A DNA stretch of 64,000 nucleotides from Hyphomicrobiales bacterium (lineage in GTDB: Bacteria; Pseudomonadota; Alphaproteobacteria; Rhizobiales; NORP267). A program made the position numbers and the translations under genes. Below the pieces are notes generated by a model that did no database searches, was not told where the DNA came from, and saw only the letters and a program-made list of their open reading frames with translations. The stretch is from positions 1 through 64,000 of the forward strand of contig JAJFGZ010000040.1 of the NCBI GenBank assembly GCA_021775855.1, read 5' to 3'. Below are positions 9,411-18,664 of this stretch, piece by piece. Within the stretch, counting starts at the first letter, position 1, and the number at the start of each line of letters is the position of its first letter.

Positions 9411-10526
9411 TCATTCTTCCAACCCAAGCGTTCGCGCCACATCCGCCAGGCGGGCCATTGCCCGGTCATCGTCTGAAAAAAGACCCCGGGCGGCTTCGAC
9501 CGCACCGCGTGCTGCATCGAATTGCTGTAACACGGCGTATGACCGGGCGAGACGCAGCCAGCCCTCCAGGTCGTCGCCATCGGTTTCAAGCCTTGCGGCA
9601 AGTTGCGCGACCATCGTCTCAACCATTTCGCGACGATCAGCTGGGGACATATCCTGAGCCGCCTCGACCTGCGCCTGGCTCGGTCGGGGGTCGTCACCGA
9701 TCCGCGCCTCGAGGGATTCGATCCGCCCCAAAAGCACGTCGCGCCAGGGGCCTTCCTCCGGATTTTCGGACAGCAGACCGCGCCACGCATCGCGGGCCTC
9801 CGCCAGCTTGCCGTCCTGTTCGAGTGCGATGGTCAGCAGGAAGCGCGGGCGCAACAGGGTTGGATCAAGTTCAATGGCCTCGACCAGGGCGTCGCGTGCT
9901 TCCTGAACAATCACCCCTGCATTTATCCCGGCCACGGCCTCGCCGTAGCCAGCCATCCGCATACCGGATGGTCCAAGTAGGCGTGCCGCATTGGCAAACG
10001 CCTCTGCGGCGTCGGCAAAACGATTCATGCGCATGTAAATCGGAGCGATCAGATCCCAGCCGCGGCCGTCCTCCGGGGTGTCCAGTAAATGGCTTTCCAC
10101 ACGCGCCAGCAGCTGGGGCACGGTCTCTTCTCCGGGATTGTCGGTGTTCCGGGTCTCGAAGGGGACGCCCGGCAAGTCCGGGTTGCCGTTCTGGATATAC
10201 GCAACCAATACAAATAGCATTCCGGCAGTTGCAATTGCGACGGCCCGGGCGGCGCTGGATTTTGCCTTTGGCCGGCTTAAAGGGTTACGGTCGGCTTCGC
10301 TCTGTGCAGCCAGCAACCGCCGCGAAATCTCGATCCTTGCAGAATCGGCCTCAGAGGCTTCGATCCGTCCGGATTCCAGTTCGTTGTCGAGGGCAGTTAA
10401 TTGATCTTTATAGACCATCAGGTCGGCATTTCCTTCAGGCATCGTCAAGGCGCCAGGGCGCAAAGCATACAGCACGATTGCGCCAGCGCCGGCCGCCATC
10501 AGAGCTAAGAAGATCCAGAGGGTCAT
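9411..10526 (-). CDS. ccmI: Cytochrome c biogenesis TPR protein CcmI (CycH)
   Basis: Apocytochrome c chaperone of the heme lyase complex, 371 residues. TM1 is at the extreme N-terminus (LWIFLALMAAGAGAIVLYAL) and TM2 at about 90-110 (AARAVAIATAGMLFVLVAYI). The cytoplasmic loop between them carries the usual coiled-coil-like acidic segment. The periplasmic half (about 125-371) is built of TPR-like helices (for example LIAPIYMRMNRFADAAEAFA and LARSYAVLQQFDAARGAV). It is the first gene of the minus-strand run, followed by ccmE after 97 bp. Transcription of the ccm genes presumably starts in the 168-bp gap shared with the divergent sox operon. Confidence 0.93.
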   Translation of the reverse strand: MTLWIFLALMAAGAGAIVLYALRPGALTMPEGNADLMVYKDQLTALDNELESGRIEASEADSARIEISRRLLAAQSEADRNPLSRPKAKSSAARAVAIATAGMLFVLVAYIQNGNPDLPGVPFETRNTDNPGEETVPQLLARVESHLLDTPEDGRGWDLIAPIYMRMNRFADAAEAFANAARLLGPSGMRMAGYGEAVAGINAGVIVQEARDALVEAIELDPTLLRPRFLLTIALEQDGKLAEARDAWRGLLSENPEEGPWRDVLLGRIESLEARIGDDPRPSQAQVEAAQDMSPADRREMVETMVAQLAARLETDGDDLEGWLRLARSYAVLQQFDAARGAVEAARGLFSDDDRAMARLADVARTLGLEE

Positions 10527-10694
10527 GAGCGGGTTATGCCGATTTTGGAAGCTTTACTCAAGCATCAAACGTTGAAATCAATGGGTAGATTGTCGCACCG
10601 GTCAAAAATTATGTCGAAAATAGTTTGAGACCTACGTGTCAGCAATGATAATAGCCAATCTGGCAACAATACGTCCCGTTCAAGATTGTCCAGA

Positions 10695-11945
10695 ATGCAA
10701 AGATTTTCGATATTCTCGCTCGTCCGAAATTCGCTTTCCTACCACAAGAACTGGCAGGAGCATTGGCGTAGCCCGGAACCCAAACCAGAGTACGATGTGG
10801 TGGTCATCGGTGCCGGCGGTCACGGATTGGCTACGGCCTATTATCTGGCCAAGGAACATGGCGTTAAAAACGTCTGCGTTCTCGACAAGGGCTGGCTCGG
10901 GGGCGGCAATACCGGCCGCAACACAACAATTATCCGATCCAACTACCTACAGGACGAAAGCACCGCGATATATGAACTGGCCCGCTCGCTTTACGAGGGT
11001 CTGAGCCATGAGCTGAACTACAATGTCATGTTCAGCCCGCGTGGATTGATCAATGTCTGCGTCACCGAGCACGAGATGCGCGCATTCCAGCGGATCGCGT
11101 TTGCCAACAAACTTGCAGGCATCGAATCACGGATGATCAGCCCTGGCGAAATCCAGAAACTCGTTCCGATCATCGATAGCAGTTCCAATGCCCGGTACCC
11201 GCTGCTAGGCGGCCTGTATCAACCGCGCGGCGGCACCGCCCGCCACGACGCGATTGCGTGGGGCTATGCCCGGGGTGCCGATAATCTTGGGGTGGATATA
11301 GTCCAGAATTGCGCCGTCACCGGGATCATGCGCAACCGCGGAAAGGTCGTCGGGGTGCAGACCCAGAAAGGCGAAATCCGAGCCAAGAAAGTCGCCTTCG
11401 TCGTTGCCGGCAACACGTCAGTTCTGACCGACATGGCTGGGTTCCGCGTACCCTTAGAAAGCGTCAGCCTTCAGGCGCTGGTGTCGGAACCCATCAAGCC
11501 GATTCTCGATGTCGTGGTGATGGCGGGGACTGTCCACGGCTATGTGAGCCAGTCGGACAAAGGGGAACTGGTGATTGGCGGCGGGGCGGATGGCTATAAT
11601 AATTACGCCCAGCGCGGTAGCATCACGCAGTGGGAACATACGGTGCGGGCGCTGGTTGAAATGTTTCCGGCCTTCGGGCGCCTCAAGATGATGCGGCATT
11701 GGGGCGGGATCGTCGACATGACAGGGGATCGAAGCCCGATCATCGGCATGACCCCGGTCAAGGACCTATATCTGAATTGCGGCTGGGGGACAGGCGGGTT
11801 CAAGTCGATCCCTGGATCGGGGTTCGTGTTCGCTGATACGATCGCCAATGGCCGGCCGCACCCGATCGCCGCGCCATTTGGCATGGACCGCTTCCGGGAA
11901 GGCCGGCTGATTGATGAATCGTCAGCCGCCGGCGTTGCACATTAG
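10695..11945 (+). CDS. soxB: Sarcosine oxidase subunit beta
   Basis: FAD/FMN-carrying subunit of heterotetrameric sarcosine oxidase (416 residues). The enzyme oxidatively demethylates sarcosine to glycine, passing the C1 unit to tetrahydrofolate and making H2O2. The dinucleotide-binding motif VVVIGAGGHGLATAYYLA lies near residue 35. The C-terminal signature CGWGTGGFKSIPGSG matches soxB enzymes. The ATG at 10695 (protein MQRFSIFSLVR) is preferred over the TTG three codons earlier, because SoxB proteins typically start at this position; the ribosome-binding site is weak. It is first in the soxBDAG operon and is transcribed divergently from ccmI. Confidence 0.95.
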   Translation: MQRFSIFSLVRNSLSYHKNWQEHWRSPEPKPEYDVVVIGAGGHGLATAYYLAKEHGVKNVCVLDKGWLGGGNTGRNTTIIRSNYLQDESTAIYELARSLYEGLSHELNYNVMFSPRGLINVCVTEHEMRAFQRIAFANKLAGIESRMISPGEIQKLVPIIDSSSNARYPLLGGLYQPRGGTARHDAIAWGYARGADNLGVDIVQNCAVTGIMRNRGKVVGVQTQKGEIRAKKVAFVVAGNTSVLTDMAGFRVPLESVSLQALVSEPIKPILDVVVMAGTVHGYVSQSDKGELVIGGGADGYNNYAQRGSITQWEHTVRALVEMFPAFGRLKMMRHWGGIVDMTGDRSPIIGMTPVKDLYLNCGWGTGGFKSIPGSGFVFADTIANGRPHPIAAPFGMDRFREGRLIDESSAAGVAH

Positions 11946-11954
11946 GGGGACCGG

Positions 11955-12269
11955 ATGCTTTTAATCACCTGCCCTGTTTGCAACGTGACCGCCGACGAGA
12001 CCGAGTTTCATTGCGGCGGCGAAGCCCATATCAAACGGCCCGCCAGTAGCGATCCCGCAAACGTTTCGGAAAGAGCGCAATACGAATATCTTTATGTGCG
12101 CAATAATCCGCGCGGGATGCACAGGGAAATGTGGCTTTGCTCTCGCGGATGCGGCAAGTGGTTCTACGCGATGCGCGATACCCTGACCCTGCAATTTCAT
12201 GCTTTTTACGGGATCACCGATTCGCCACCTCCTCTCCCGGATGGGAACGGAACGGGAAGTGGATCATGA
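11955..12269 (+). CDS. soxD: Sarcosine oxidase subunit delta
   Basis: Small zinc-binding subunit (104 residues) of the sarcosine oxidase heterotetramer. The zinc ligands characteristic of SoxD are visible: the CPVC pair near the N-terminus, His19 in EFHCGGEAH, and CSRGCGKWF further on. It starts 9 bp after soxB and its TGA overlaps the soxA ATG (ATGA), so translation of the subunits is coupled. Confidence 0.95.
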   Translation: MLLITCPVCNVTADETEFHCGGEAHIKRPASSDPANVSERAQYEYLYVRNNPRGMHREMWLCSRGCGKWFYAMRDTLTLQFHAFYGITDSPPPLPDGNGTGSGS

Positions 12270-15200
12270 CCAAGCCCTTCAGACTCGCGCTTGGCGCTGC
12301 GCCAGATGACAGCGCCCGCACCGGGCGGCGGATTGACCCCACATCCGCAATATCCTTTTCGTTCGACGGCAGAAATTACAAGGGGCTCGCCGGGGATACG
12401 CTTGCGTCAGCCCTTGTGGCGAACGGAATCCGGCTGGTCGGCCGCAGCTTCAAGTACCATCGCCCACGCGGGATCCTTGGCCTGGGCGCTGAAGAACCGA
12501 ATGGTCTCGTCACCCTTGGCACGGGAGATAGGCTCGAGCCCAACGTGCGCTGCACCCAGGTCGAATTGTACGACGGATTGGTCGCTCGTAGTCAGAACCG
12601 CTGGCCCGGCCTGTCGTTTGATATCGGCGCGATCAATAATAAATTCAGCCGGTTTTTACCGTCCGGATTCTACTACAAGACATTCAAGGGACCGGGTCGT
12701 TCGGGTTGGATGTTCTACGAGAATTTTATCCGCCGGTCTGCTGGTCTCGGGCCGGCTCCAACAAGGCCCGATCCTGACGGGTACGAGCATTTCAACGTTA
12801 GCTGCGATGTGCTTGTGGTCGGGTCCGGTGCCGCTGGGATTTCCGCTGCCCGGGCAGCCGCCGCAACGGGTGCCCGGGTAATCGTTGCGGACGAAAATGC
12901 TTATTTTGGCGGCCTGGCGGATTGCATGGGCGGGACGATCGAGGATCGCGCTCAGCTGGAATGGGTCAATCAAGAAGTCGGGGTGTTGGCGCAGGCGGAA
13001 AACGTCCACCTGCTCCCGCGTACCACCGTCGCCGGGCATTACGACCATAATTTTGTGTTGATGCTGGAGCGGGTCGCGGATCACGACCCGGCGCTGGTGG
13101 AAGAAGGTGCCCCGCGCCATAGGCTATGGCGGGTTCGGGCCAAGGAGATCATCCTGGCTTCCGGTGCGCTCGAGCGGCCGTTGACGTTCGCCAATAACGA
13201 CCGACCGGGCATCATGCTCGCCAGCGCCATTCGCGCCAATATCCATCGCTACGGGGTGGTGCCGGGTGAAGTCGGCGTTTTGTTTACAAACAACGACAAT
13301 GCCTACCAGACCGCGCTCGACCTGCAGGATATCGGGGTGTCGATTGCCCGGATCGTTGATGTGCGTGCCGACCCGTCCGGTTTGCCGGTCAATCTTGCGA
13401 AAGCCGCCGGGATGCCGTTGATGTTTGGCAGCGGGGTCCAGGATGTAGTGACCGAAAAGCGCGGCCAGCAGATCAAGGGCGTCAAGGTTGGCGGGCTGTT
13501 TGGCGCCGGTGGCGTGCACGCCAGCGAACTTGTCGCCTGCGATTTTGTTGCTGTTTCAGGCGGATGGAACCCAGCCGTTCACCTCTATTCCCACATTGGC
13601 GGGAAACCGGCATTTGATGCCGAGCGGCAGATTTTTGTCCCCGGTCCCGTGCAAGACCATCTAAGCGTCGTCGGTGCCGCCAACGGGACATTCGGCCTCG
13701 AGGAAATCGTACATGAGGCGGACCAGGCCGGCGATGTGGTTGCGAGGCGCGCGCTCGGGAAGCGTCCCATTCGGCGTCCGGCTTCCAAAATCCCATTTGC
13801 CAAAGGTGTCGCAGAGGACGACTGGGAATCCATTTGGTTGGTACCGGCACCCGGCGCGAAAAAGCGCCCGAACAAACATTTTGTTGATTTCCAGAATGAT
13901 GTTACTGCCGCGGATTTGCAGCTCGCCGTCCAGGAGGGCTACCGCTCGGTCGAGCATGTCAAACGCTATACGACCCTCGGGATGGCGACCGATCAGGGCA
14001 AGACCAGCAATATCAATGCGCTCGGGTTATTGTCCGACGCGCTCGGAAAAACAATCCCTGAAGTGGGCACAACAACTTTCCGCCCGCCATACACGCCGGT
14101 CTCTTTCGGAGCGATTGCCGGATTGCGGTCGAGGAACCTGTTTCAACCGGTGCGCCAAACCCCGGTTTCAAATTGGCAAGCAAAGAACGGCGCAGATTAT
14201 GAGCCGGTCGGGCAATGGCGGCGGCCCTTCTGTTACCCTCTCGCTGGCGAGGACCGCGAAGTCGCGATCAACCGGGAAGTCCTGGCAGTCCGGCACAGGG
14301 CCGGAATCATCGATCTGTCGACGCTTGGCAAGATCGAGGTCAAGGGAGCCGATGCAGGGAAATTCCTGGACCTGATGTATACAAACATCATCAGTACGTT
14401 GAAGGAAAACCGGTGCCGCTACGGTCTGATGATGGATGATCAGGGCCTGTTGTTTGACGACGGCGTTATTGTGCGGCTTGGGATCGACCGGTTCTTACTG
14501 CACACAACCAGCGGCAATGCTGACCGGACCGCGGGCTGGCTCGAATTGTGGTTGCAGACCGAATGGCCCGATCTCAAAGTTTTCGTCACCCCGGTGACTG
14601 AGCAATGGGCACAGTTCGCCGTGGGTGGGCCGCATGCCCGTGATGTTCTGAAAAAACTGCGCGGCACGATCAAATGGGGTGCCGATGTCTTCCCGCCACT
14701 CACCGCACAATTCGGCAAGCTACTGGGTGCCGAAGTGCGGGTTTACCGGATCAGCTATTCCGGGGAGTTGAGTTTTGAGATTGCGACGCCGGCTAATAAT
14801 GGACGCGCGTTGTGGGACGCCATTCTCGAAGCAGGTGAGGAATACGGGATCGCACCCTACGGAACCGAAGCGCTGCATGTATTGCGCGCCGAAAAGGGCT
14901 TTATCGCCATAGGCGACGAGACGGATGGAACCGTTACGCCTCTCGATCTGGGTCTAGGCTGGGCAGTTTCAAAGAAAAAAGCGGATTTTGTAGGCAAGCG
15001 TTCGCTGGAGCGGTCGTTCATGGTCCCCGGCCCCCACCGCAAACAACTGGTTGGCGTCTTTACCCATGACCCTGCCGAAGTGCTGCCGATTGGGTGTCAG
15101 GCACTGGATACGGATCAGATCCAGCCCCCGCCGCCAATGCTCGGGCATATTTCATCCAGCTACTGGAGCCCGACCCTGGATCGCTCGATCGCATTGGCAC

Positions 15201-15325
15201 TGATCAAAAACGGCCAGAACCGGATTGGCGATACGATGTACTTCCCGGTTGGCAACAAGGTCCTCTCGGGGACATTGGTCGATCCCATTTTCTACGACAG
15301 GGAAGGCTTACGGCAAAATGGCTGA
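12266..15325 (+). CDS. soxA: Sarcosine oxidase subunit alpha
   Basis: Large subunit (1019 residues) of sarcosine oxidase. The N-terminal ferredoxin-like fold (around FDGRNYKGLAGDTLASALVA) is followed by the NAD-binding domain (CDVLVVGSGAAGISAARAA). The C-terminal half is a GcvT-like tetrahydrofolate-binding domain (HRAGIIDLSTLGKIEVKGAD, RISYSGELSFEI) where the methylene group is transferred. The ATG at 12266, overlapping the soxD stop and preceded by GGGAAG, is taken as the start; the 45 upstream in-frame residues lie inside soxD and are not SoxA-like. Confidence 0.96.
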   Translation: MTKPFRLALGAAPDDSARTGRRIDPTSAISFSFDGRNYKGLAGDTLASALVANGIRLVGRSFKYHRPRGILGLGAEEPNGLVTLGTGDRLEPNVRCTQVELYDGLVARSQNRWPGLSFDIGAINNKFSRFLPSGFYYKTFKGPGRSGWMFYENFIRRSAGLGPAPTRPDPDGYEHFNVSCDVLVVGSGAAGISAARAAAATGARVIVADENAYFGGLADCMGGTIEDRAQLEWVNQEVGVLAQAENVHLLPRTTVAGHYDHNFVLMLERVADHDPALVEEGAPRHRLWRVRAKEIILASGALERPLTFANNDRPGIMLASAIRANIHRYGVVPGEVGVLFTNNDNAYQTALDLQDIGVSIARIVDVRADPSGLPVNLAKAAGMPLMFGSGVQDVVTEKRGQQIKGVKVGGLFGAGGVHASELVACDFVAVSGGWNPAVHLYSHIGGKPAFDAERQIFVPGPVQDHLSVVGAANGTFGLEEIVHEADQAGDVVARRALGKRPIRRPASKIPFAKGVAEDDWESIWLVPAPGAKKRPNKHFVDFQNDVTAADLQLAVQEGYRSVEHVKRYTTLGMATDQGKTSNINALGLLSDALGKTIPEVGTTTFRPPYTPVSFGAIAGLRSRNLFQPVRQTPVSNWQAKNGADYEPVGQWRRPFCYPLAGEDREVAINREVLAVRHRAGIIDLSTLGKIEVKGADAGKFLDLMYTNIISTLKENRCRYGLMMDDQGLLFDDGVIVRLGIDRFLLHTTSGNADRTAGWLELWLQTEWPDLKVFVTPVTEQWAQFAVGGPHARDVLKKLRGTIKWGADVFPPLTAQFGKLLGAEVRVYRISYSGELSFEIATPANNGRALWDAILEAGEEYGIAPYGTEALHVLRAEKGFIAIGDETDGTVTPLDLGLGWAVSKKKADFVGKRSLERSFMVPGPHRKQLVGVFTHDPAEVLPIGCQALDTDQIQPPPPMLGHISSSYWSPTLDRSIALALIKNGQNRIGDTMYFPVGNKVLSGTLVDPIFYDREGLRQNG

Positions 15326-15938
15326 AGTTGGATTTGATAGTGCCCTTGGCGGCCGCAATGTCGTCGCCTCACCGTCGGGCTCGGCAATCGATATCAGCGA
15401 ATTTCAGGATATTGGCCTGATCGACCTACGGGTTTTGCCGAAGTGGCGTACGACGCTGGCGGTCGCCGCGAATGAGTTGGGATTTGCGTTGCCGCAGGCA
15501 CCGAGAACAAGCAATTCCGGTCGGGGCCGTACGGCGCTTTGGTGGTCGATCGATCAATGGATTGTGACCGGCCCCCGATCCCGTACTCAACTTCTTGCGA
15601 AGAAACTGGAGACGGCCCTCGGGCAGGCCCATGCGATGGTCACCGATGTCAGCGATACACGCGCTATTATTCGTGTTTCCGGCGATCAAGCTCGCGAAGT
15701 TCTGATGAAAGGTTGCTGCGTTAACCTGTTGGCCCCGGACGTGACACCCGGCCATGTGCGGCGCACACAGATCGCTGAAATCCCCGCCGCTATCCACTTT
15801 GTAAGTACCGACCCGCTGACTTTCGATATTTATGTCTTCCGGTCGTATGCCGATTACATCTGGCAATGGCTAGCCGTTGCTGGACGGTCATCGGCCACAA
15901 TCCAGCTCTATGGGACACAGGCGGCACCACCTGTCTGA
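15318..15938 (+). CDS. soxG: Sarcosine oxidase subunit gamma
   Basis: Fourth subunit of sarcosine oxidase (206 residues), a small GcvT-fold protein. Family features are IDLRVLPKWRTTLA, TRAIIRVSGDQAREVLMKGC and YVFRSYADYIWQWL. The ATG at 15318 overlaps the end of soxA by 8 bp and gives a normal family length; a longer reading frame from 15225 lies within soxA. It ends the sox operon. The following 177 bp before the regulator gene show no clear terminator. Confidence 0.92.
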   Translation: MAEVGFDSALGGRNVVASPSGSAIDISEFQDIGLIDLRVLPKWRTTLAVAANELGFALPQAPRTSNSGRGRTALWWSIDQWIVTGPRSRTQLLAKKLETALGQAHAMVTDVSDTRAIIRVSGDQAREVLMKGCCVNLLAPDVTPGHVRRTQIAEIPAAIHFVSTDPLTFDIYVFRSYADYIWQWLAVAGRSSATIQLYGTQAAPPV

Positions 15939-16115
15939 TCCGGGCTAGATGCCTCATCCCGACGCCCACAAGCATATGGAGAGATAGAACGATAGATTGC
16001 GACTGTGATCCTGCCTAATTTCCAGATCGTCAATTCATCGCTGCTGGTATTGTCGTTCCTGCCCAGTAGGCATAATACTGGTTGGTGAGGTTCTACAATA
16101 TTAAACACCGGGGAA

Positions 16116-17111
16116 GTGGATTTGGAGACATTCGGCCTATTGTTGTTGCCTGAATTCTCAATGTTGCCTGTCACCGCGGCAATAGAACCCATGCGGCTTG
16201 CCAATCGTTACGCCAACAATGAACTTTACCGATGGCAAACCGTAACGCTCGACGGCAAGCCGGTCCAGGCATCGTGCGGTATAAAAATTCATCCGTCCCT
16301 GAGCGCCGAAGAATTACCGGCCAAAAGCTCCATCGTCGTGTGCGGCGGGGAGAATATCCAGGCCAACACCGATAAATCTGTTCTGAACTGGTTGCGGCGA
16401 CGGAGCAGGCTTGGCGACAAGATCGGATCGGTTTGCACCGGTTCGCATATACTGGCGATAGCAGGCCTGCTCAACGGGTATCGCTGCACCATCCATTGGG
16501 AAAATCAACCATCGTTTTCTGAGACATTTCCAGATATCGACGTGTCCGGCAATTTGTACGAAATCGATCGGGACCGGTTTACGTGCGCGGGCGGAACTGC
16601 GGCACTTGATATGATGCTTGCCTTCATGACGTCTCAACAGGGCGAGGAGGTTGCGGCAGCAGTTGCCGATATGATCATTCACGCACCGATCCGGCATCAT
16701 AGCGAACACCAGCGACGGTCCCTGCCAGCGCGGATTGGTACCCGGCACCCCAAACTGAACCTGATCATCCAGGAGATGGAATCGAATATCGAGGAACCAG
16801 TCAGCCCGGCGCAGTTGGCAAAACGCGTCGACTTATCGCCACGACAAATCGAGCGACTTTTCAAACGCTACCTGCAGCGCACGCCGAAACGCTATTACCT
16901 GGAATTGCGGCTACAGAAGGCGCGGTTGCTGTTACTACAAACAGAGATGTCGGTGATCAATGTTGCGCTCAGCTGCGGGTTTTCTTCGCCGTCACATTTC
17001 TCGAAATGCTATCGCGCATATTATGGCCGCACACCGTACCGGGAACGGGGCATTTCTTCCGCCGCTCCAACCATGGAAAAAGAAACTGCGGCTCCTGTGC
17101 CGGGCGACTAG
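16116..17111 (+). CDS. GlxA-family AraC-type transcriptional regulator (GbdR-like)
   Basis: Regulator of 331 residues. An N-terminal DJ-1/PfpI-like amidotransferase fold spans about 1-175, with Cys107 at the elbow position (IGSVCTGSHILA). A C-terminal double helix-turn-helix of AraC type spans about 225-320 (SPAQLAKRVDLSPRQIERLF and VALSCGFSSPSHFSKCYRAYYG). GbdR and related regulators of this architecture activate betaine, dimethylglycine and sarcosine catabolism, so its place directly after soxBDAG suggests it controls that operon (inference). The start is uncertain: GTG at 16116 overlaps its own GGGGA sequence, while TTG at 16122 has better spacing. Confidence 0.88.
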   Translation: MDLETFGLLLLPEFSMLPVTAAIEPMRLANRYANNELYRWQTVTLDGKPVQASCGIKIHPSLSAEELPAKSSIVVCGGENIQANTDKSVLNWLRRRSRLGDKIGSVCTGSHILAIAGLLNGYRCTIHWENQPSFSETFPDIDVSGNLYEIDRDRFTCAGGTAALDMMLAFMTSQQGEEVAAAVADMIIHAPIRHHSEHQRRSLPARIGTRHPKLNLIIQEMESNIEEPVSPAQLAKRVDLSPRQIERLFKRYLQRTPKRYYLELRLQKARLLLLQTEMSVINVALSCGFSSPSHFSKCYRAYYGRTPYRERGISSAAPTMEKETAAPVPGD

Positions 17112-17126
17112 AGCGATCAACAGGAT

Positions 17127-18545
17127 TCAGGCAGATTGTTTTTCGGGAGCCACGTCTTCGGTCTCGATGGATTGTTTTGCAAGCGTTGCGCTGCGATGCA
17201 GAAGATCGGCGATCTCGCTGCCGAGTGCAATTCTTGTCAATCGTTCCGCGATGTCCAGGCGTTCGATCAATGGGCCGCGCGAAACGGAATCGGAATGCCT
17301 TAACCTCTCGACGAGGGAGTCGCCCATCAGGTTCAGAAACTGCTCGGAATCCCTGCGGACCCGCGACAGCATTTCGTTGAGTGCCAATTCGCTCGATATC
17401 TTTCGGCATTGGATCATGAGTTTCAGGAGAAATTCCATGGACAGTATATCGCGCTCTGGGATTTCTTTGCTCTTCTCCTTGTCGTAGTTCAATAGCGCCT
17501 TGATCTGGCGCGGGGCGTCGCTAATGACTCCAGAAACTCTATCAGACAATCCGGAACGCATTTTGATGATTTTTTTAGACCATTTACTCGCTGATGAAAT
17601 TTCAACTTCAACATTCAGTCCGTGCGAAAGAGAATAATATTCGTTCAAGAGGTTCCAAATTTGCACGCTTCCATCCATTGCCCGCAAAGCGTCCTGGGCT
17701 TGGCGCGCCTTGGCATTGGCCTCGTACAGAACCAAGTCAATGGCGACGTGGTACGGATGTGATTCGAGTTTTATCGAAGAATCCGAATTCACGGCAGCTT
17801 TTGCAATACGGATAATTTCTGCTGGATTCTGTAATTTAGCCATGACCAGCACAAGGCCAAATGGTCGCAACCGCTGATCGCGATCGATCAGGTTACTTAG
17901 GGCTTCGGTGATGGATGACAGAATATTCCCGTCCAGCGAAGGGATTCGGGCAGGCAGTTTTGAATTTAACTGCTGCAACGCTACCGAATGCTCGAGAACA
18001 ACAACCATATCGCCTGCGTCGTCAAGCGTCTGCTCACTGCCAAGCTGACTGGCAAACCGCAACCTCTCGTCAGGGCGCTCCTGAAAGCTATCAAAAATAC
18101 CTGAAATCGCGGCCGCCGCTTTACCACGCAATTCAGAGGTTAATCTCTCGGCCATTGAGGCTTCGTCGTCTGAATCGCTTTCTGATATTCCTGCTTGCAG
18201 CTGCGCAATATCGTCGGAAAGGAGATCCCGCTCAAGCCAGGTCCAGATAATAGGCAACGACGCACGTTCGATACGAGCCGGCTGTTTTGGCCCGGCGGCA
18301 AAATCGATCAAAAAAGGCTCAAGGGGTCCAAACAGAAGGCGAGACGGGTCAATCAATCTCGGGATTTTCTTGCCGTGTTTCAGGGAAAGATTAAGAGCTG
18401 CCTGCAAAATTATTCTCGAAACTGGATCGTCTTCACCGTCTTGACGCGACTTTTCGGTTGCCCCGACAAGCATTGCAACTGCGTCAGGACTTAGTTTGAT
18501 CATGAATTCTTCAATCCGTTTGGCAACGGACGTTGAATTTGCCAT
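17127..18545 (-). CDS. Uncharacterised helical protein, 472 residues
   Basis: I do not recognise a family. The protein is hydrophilic and almost wholly alpha-helical in character, with no signal peptide or membrane segment, so probably cytoplasmic. The first 30 residues resemble the start of a scaffold (MANSTSVAKRIEEFMIKLSP). There is an acidic Ser/Asp stretch at about 120-128 (SESDSDDEAS), and the C-terminus has repeated Arg/Leu heptad-like segments. It was considered as a distant DUF2336 protein because one is found at 43.6 kb, but no shared motif stands out. The ATG at 18545 is taken as start; TTG or GTG starts up to 18566 are possible. It is convergent with the AraC gene (15 bp apart) and isolated from the kinase upstream by a terminator. 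Confidence 0.75.
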   Translation of the reverse strand: MANSTSVAKRIEEFMIKLSPDAVAMLVGATEKSRQDGEDDPVSRIILQAALNLSLKHGKKIPRLIDPSRLLFGPLEPFLIDFAAGPKQPARIERASLPIIWTWLERDLLSDDIAQLQAGISESDSDDEASMAERLTSELRGKAAAAISGIFDSFQERPDERLRFASQLGSEQTLDDAGDMVVVLEHSVALQQLNSKLPARIPSLDGNILSSITEALSNLIDRDQRLRPFGLVLVMAKLQNPAEIIRIAKAAVNSDSSIKLESHPYHVAIDLVLYEANAKARQAQDALRAMDGSVQIWNLLNEYYSLSHGLNVEVEISSASKWSKKIIKMRSGLSDRVSGVISDAPRQIKALLNYDKEKSKEIPERDILSMEFLLKLMIQCRKISSELALNEMLSRVRRDSEQFLNLMGDSLVERLRHSDSVSRGPLIERLDIAERLTRIALGSEIADLLHRSATLAKQSIETEDVAPEKQSA

Positions 18546-18570
18546 TTCGATATGCACCAATTCCAACTAA

Positions 18571-18612
18571 ATAAAAAATGCTTCCGGTCTTCCAGAATCT
18601 CAAAGAAGCATT
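18571..18612 (-). terminator. Intrinsic terminator of the PhoPQ-like operon
   Basis: Arms GAAGCATT (18577-18584 as read on the minus strand) and AATGCTTC (18605-18612) form a perfect 8-bp stem with a 20-base loop. On the minus strand the stem is followed by TTTTTTAT. It lies 50 bp after the histidine kinase stop and before the next minus-strand gene. Confidence 0.7.
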
Positions 18613-18664
18613 AAGATTGTCTTGAATTTGGAGATGCCGAAAGGTCGCGAAACCTGGCGTTTTT

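Noticed and set aside
9365-10528. Long plus-strand open frame of 387 codons over ccmI
   Set aside because: It is antisense to ccmI, rich in Arg/Pro as shadow frames of GC-rich genes are, and has no recognisable domain.
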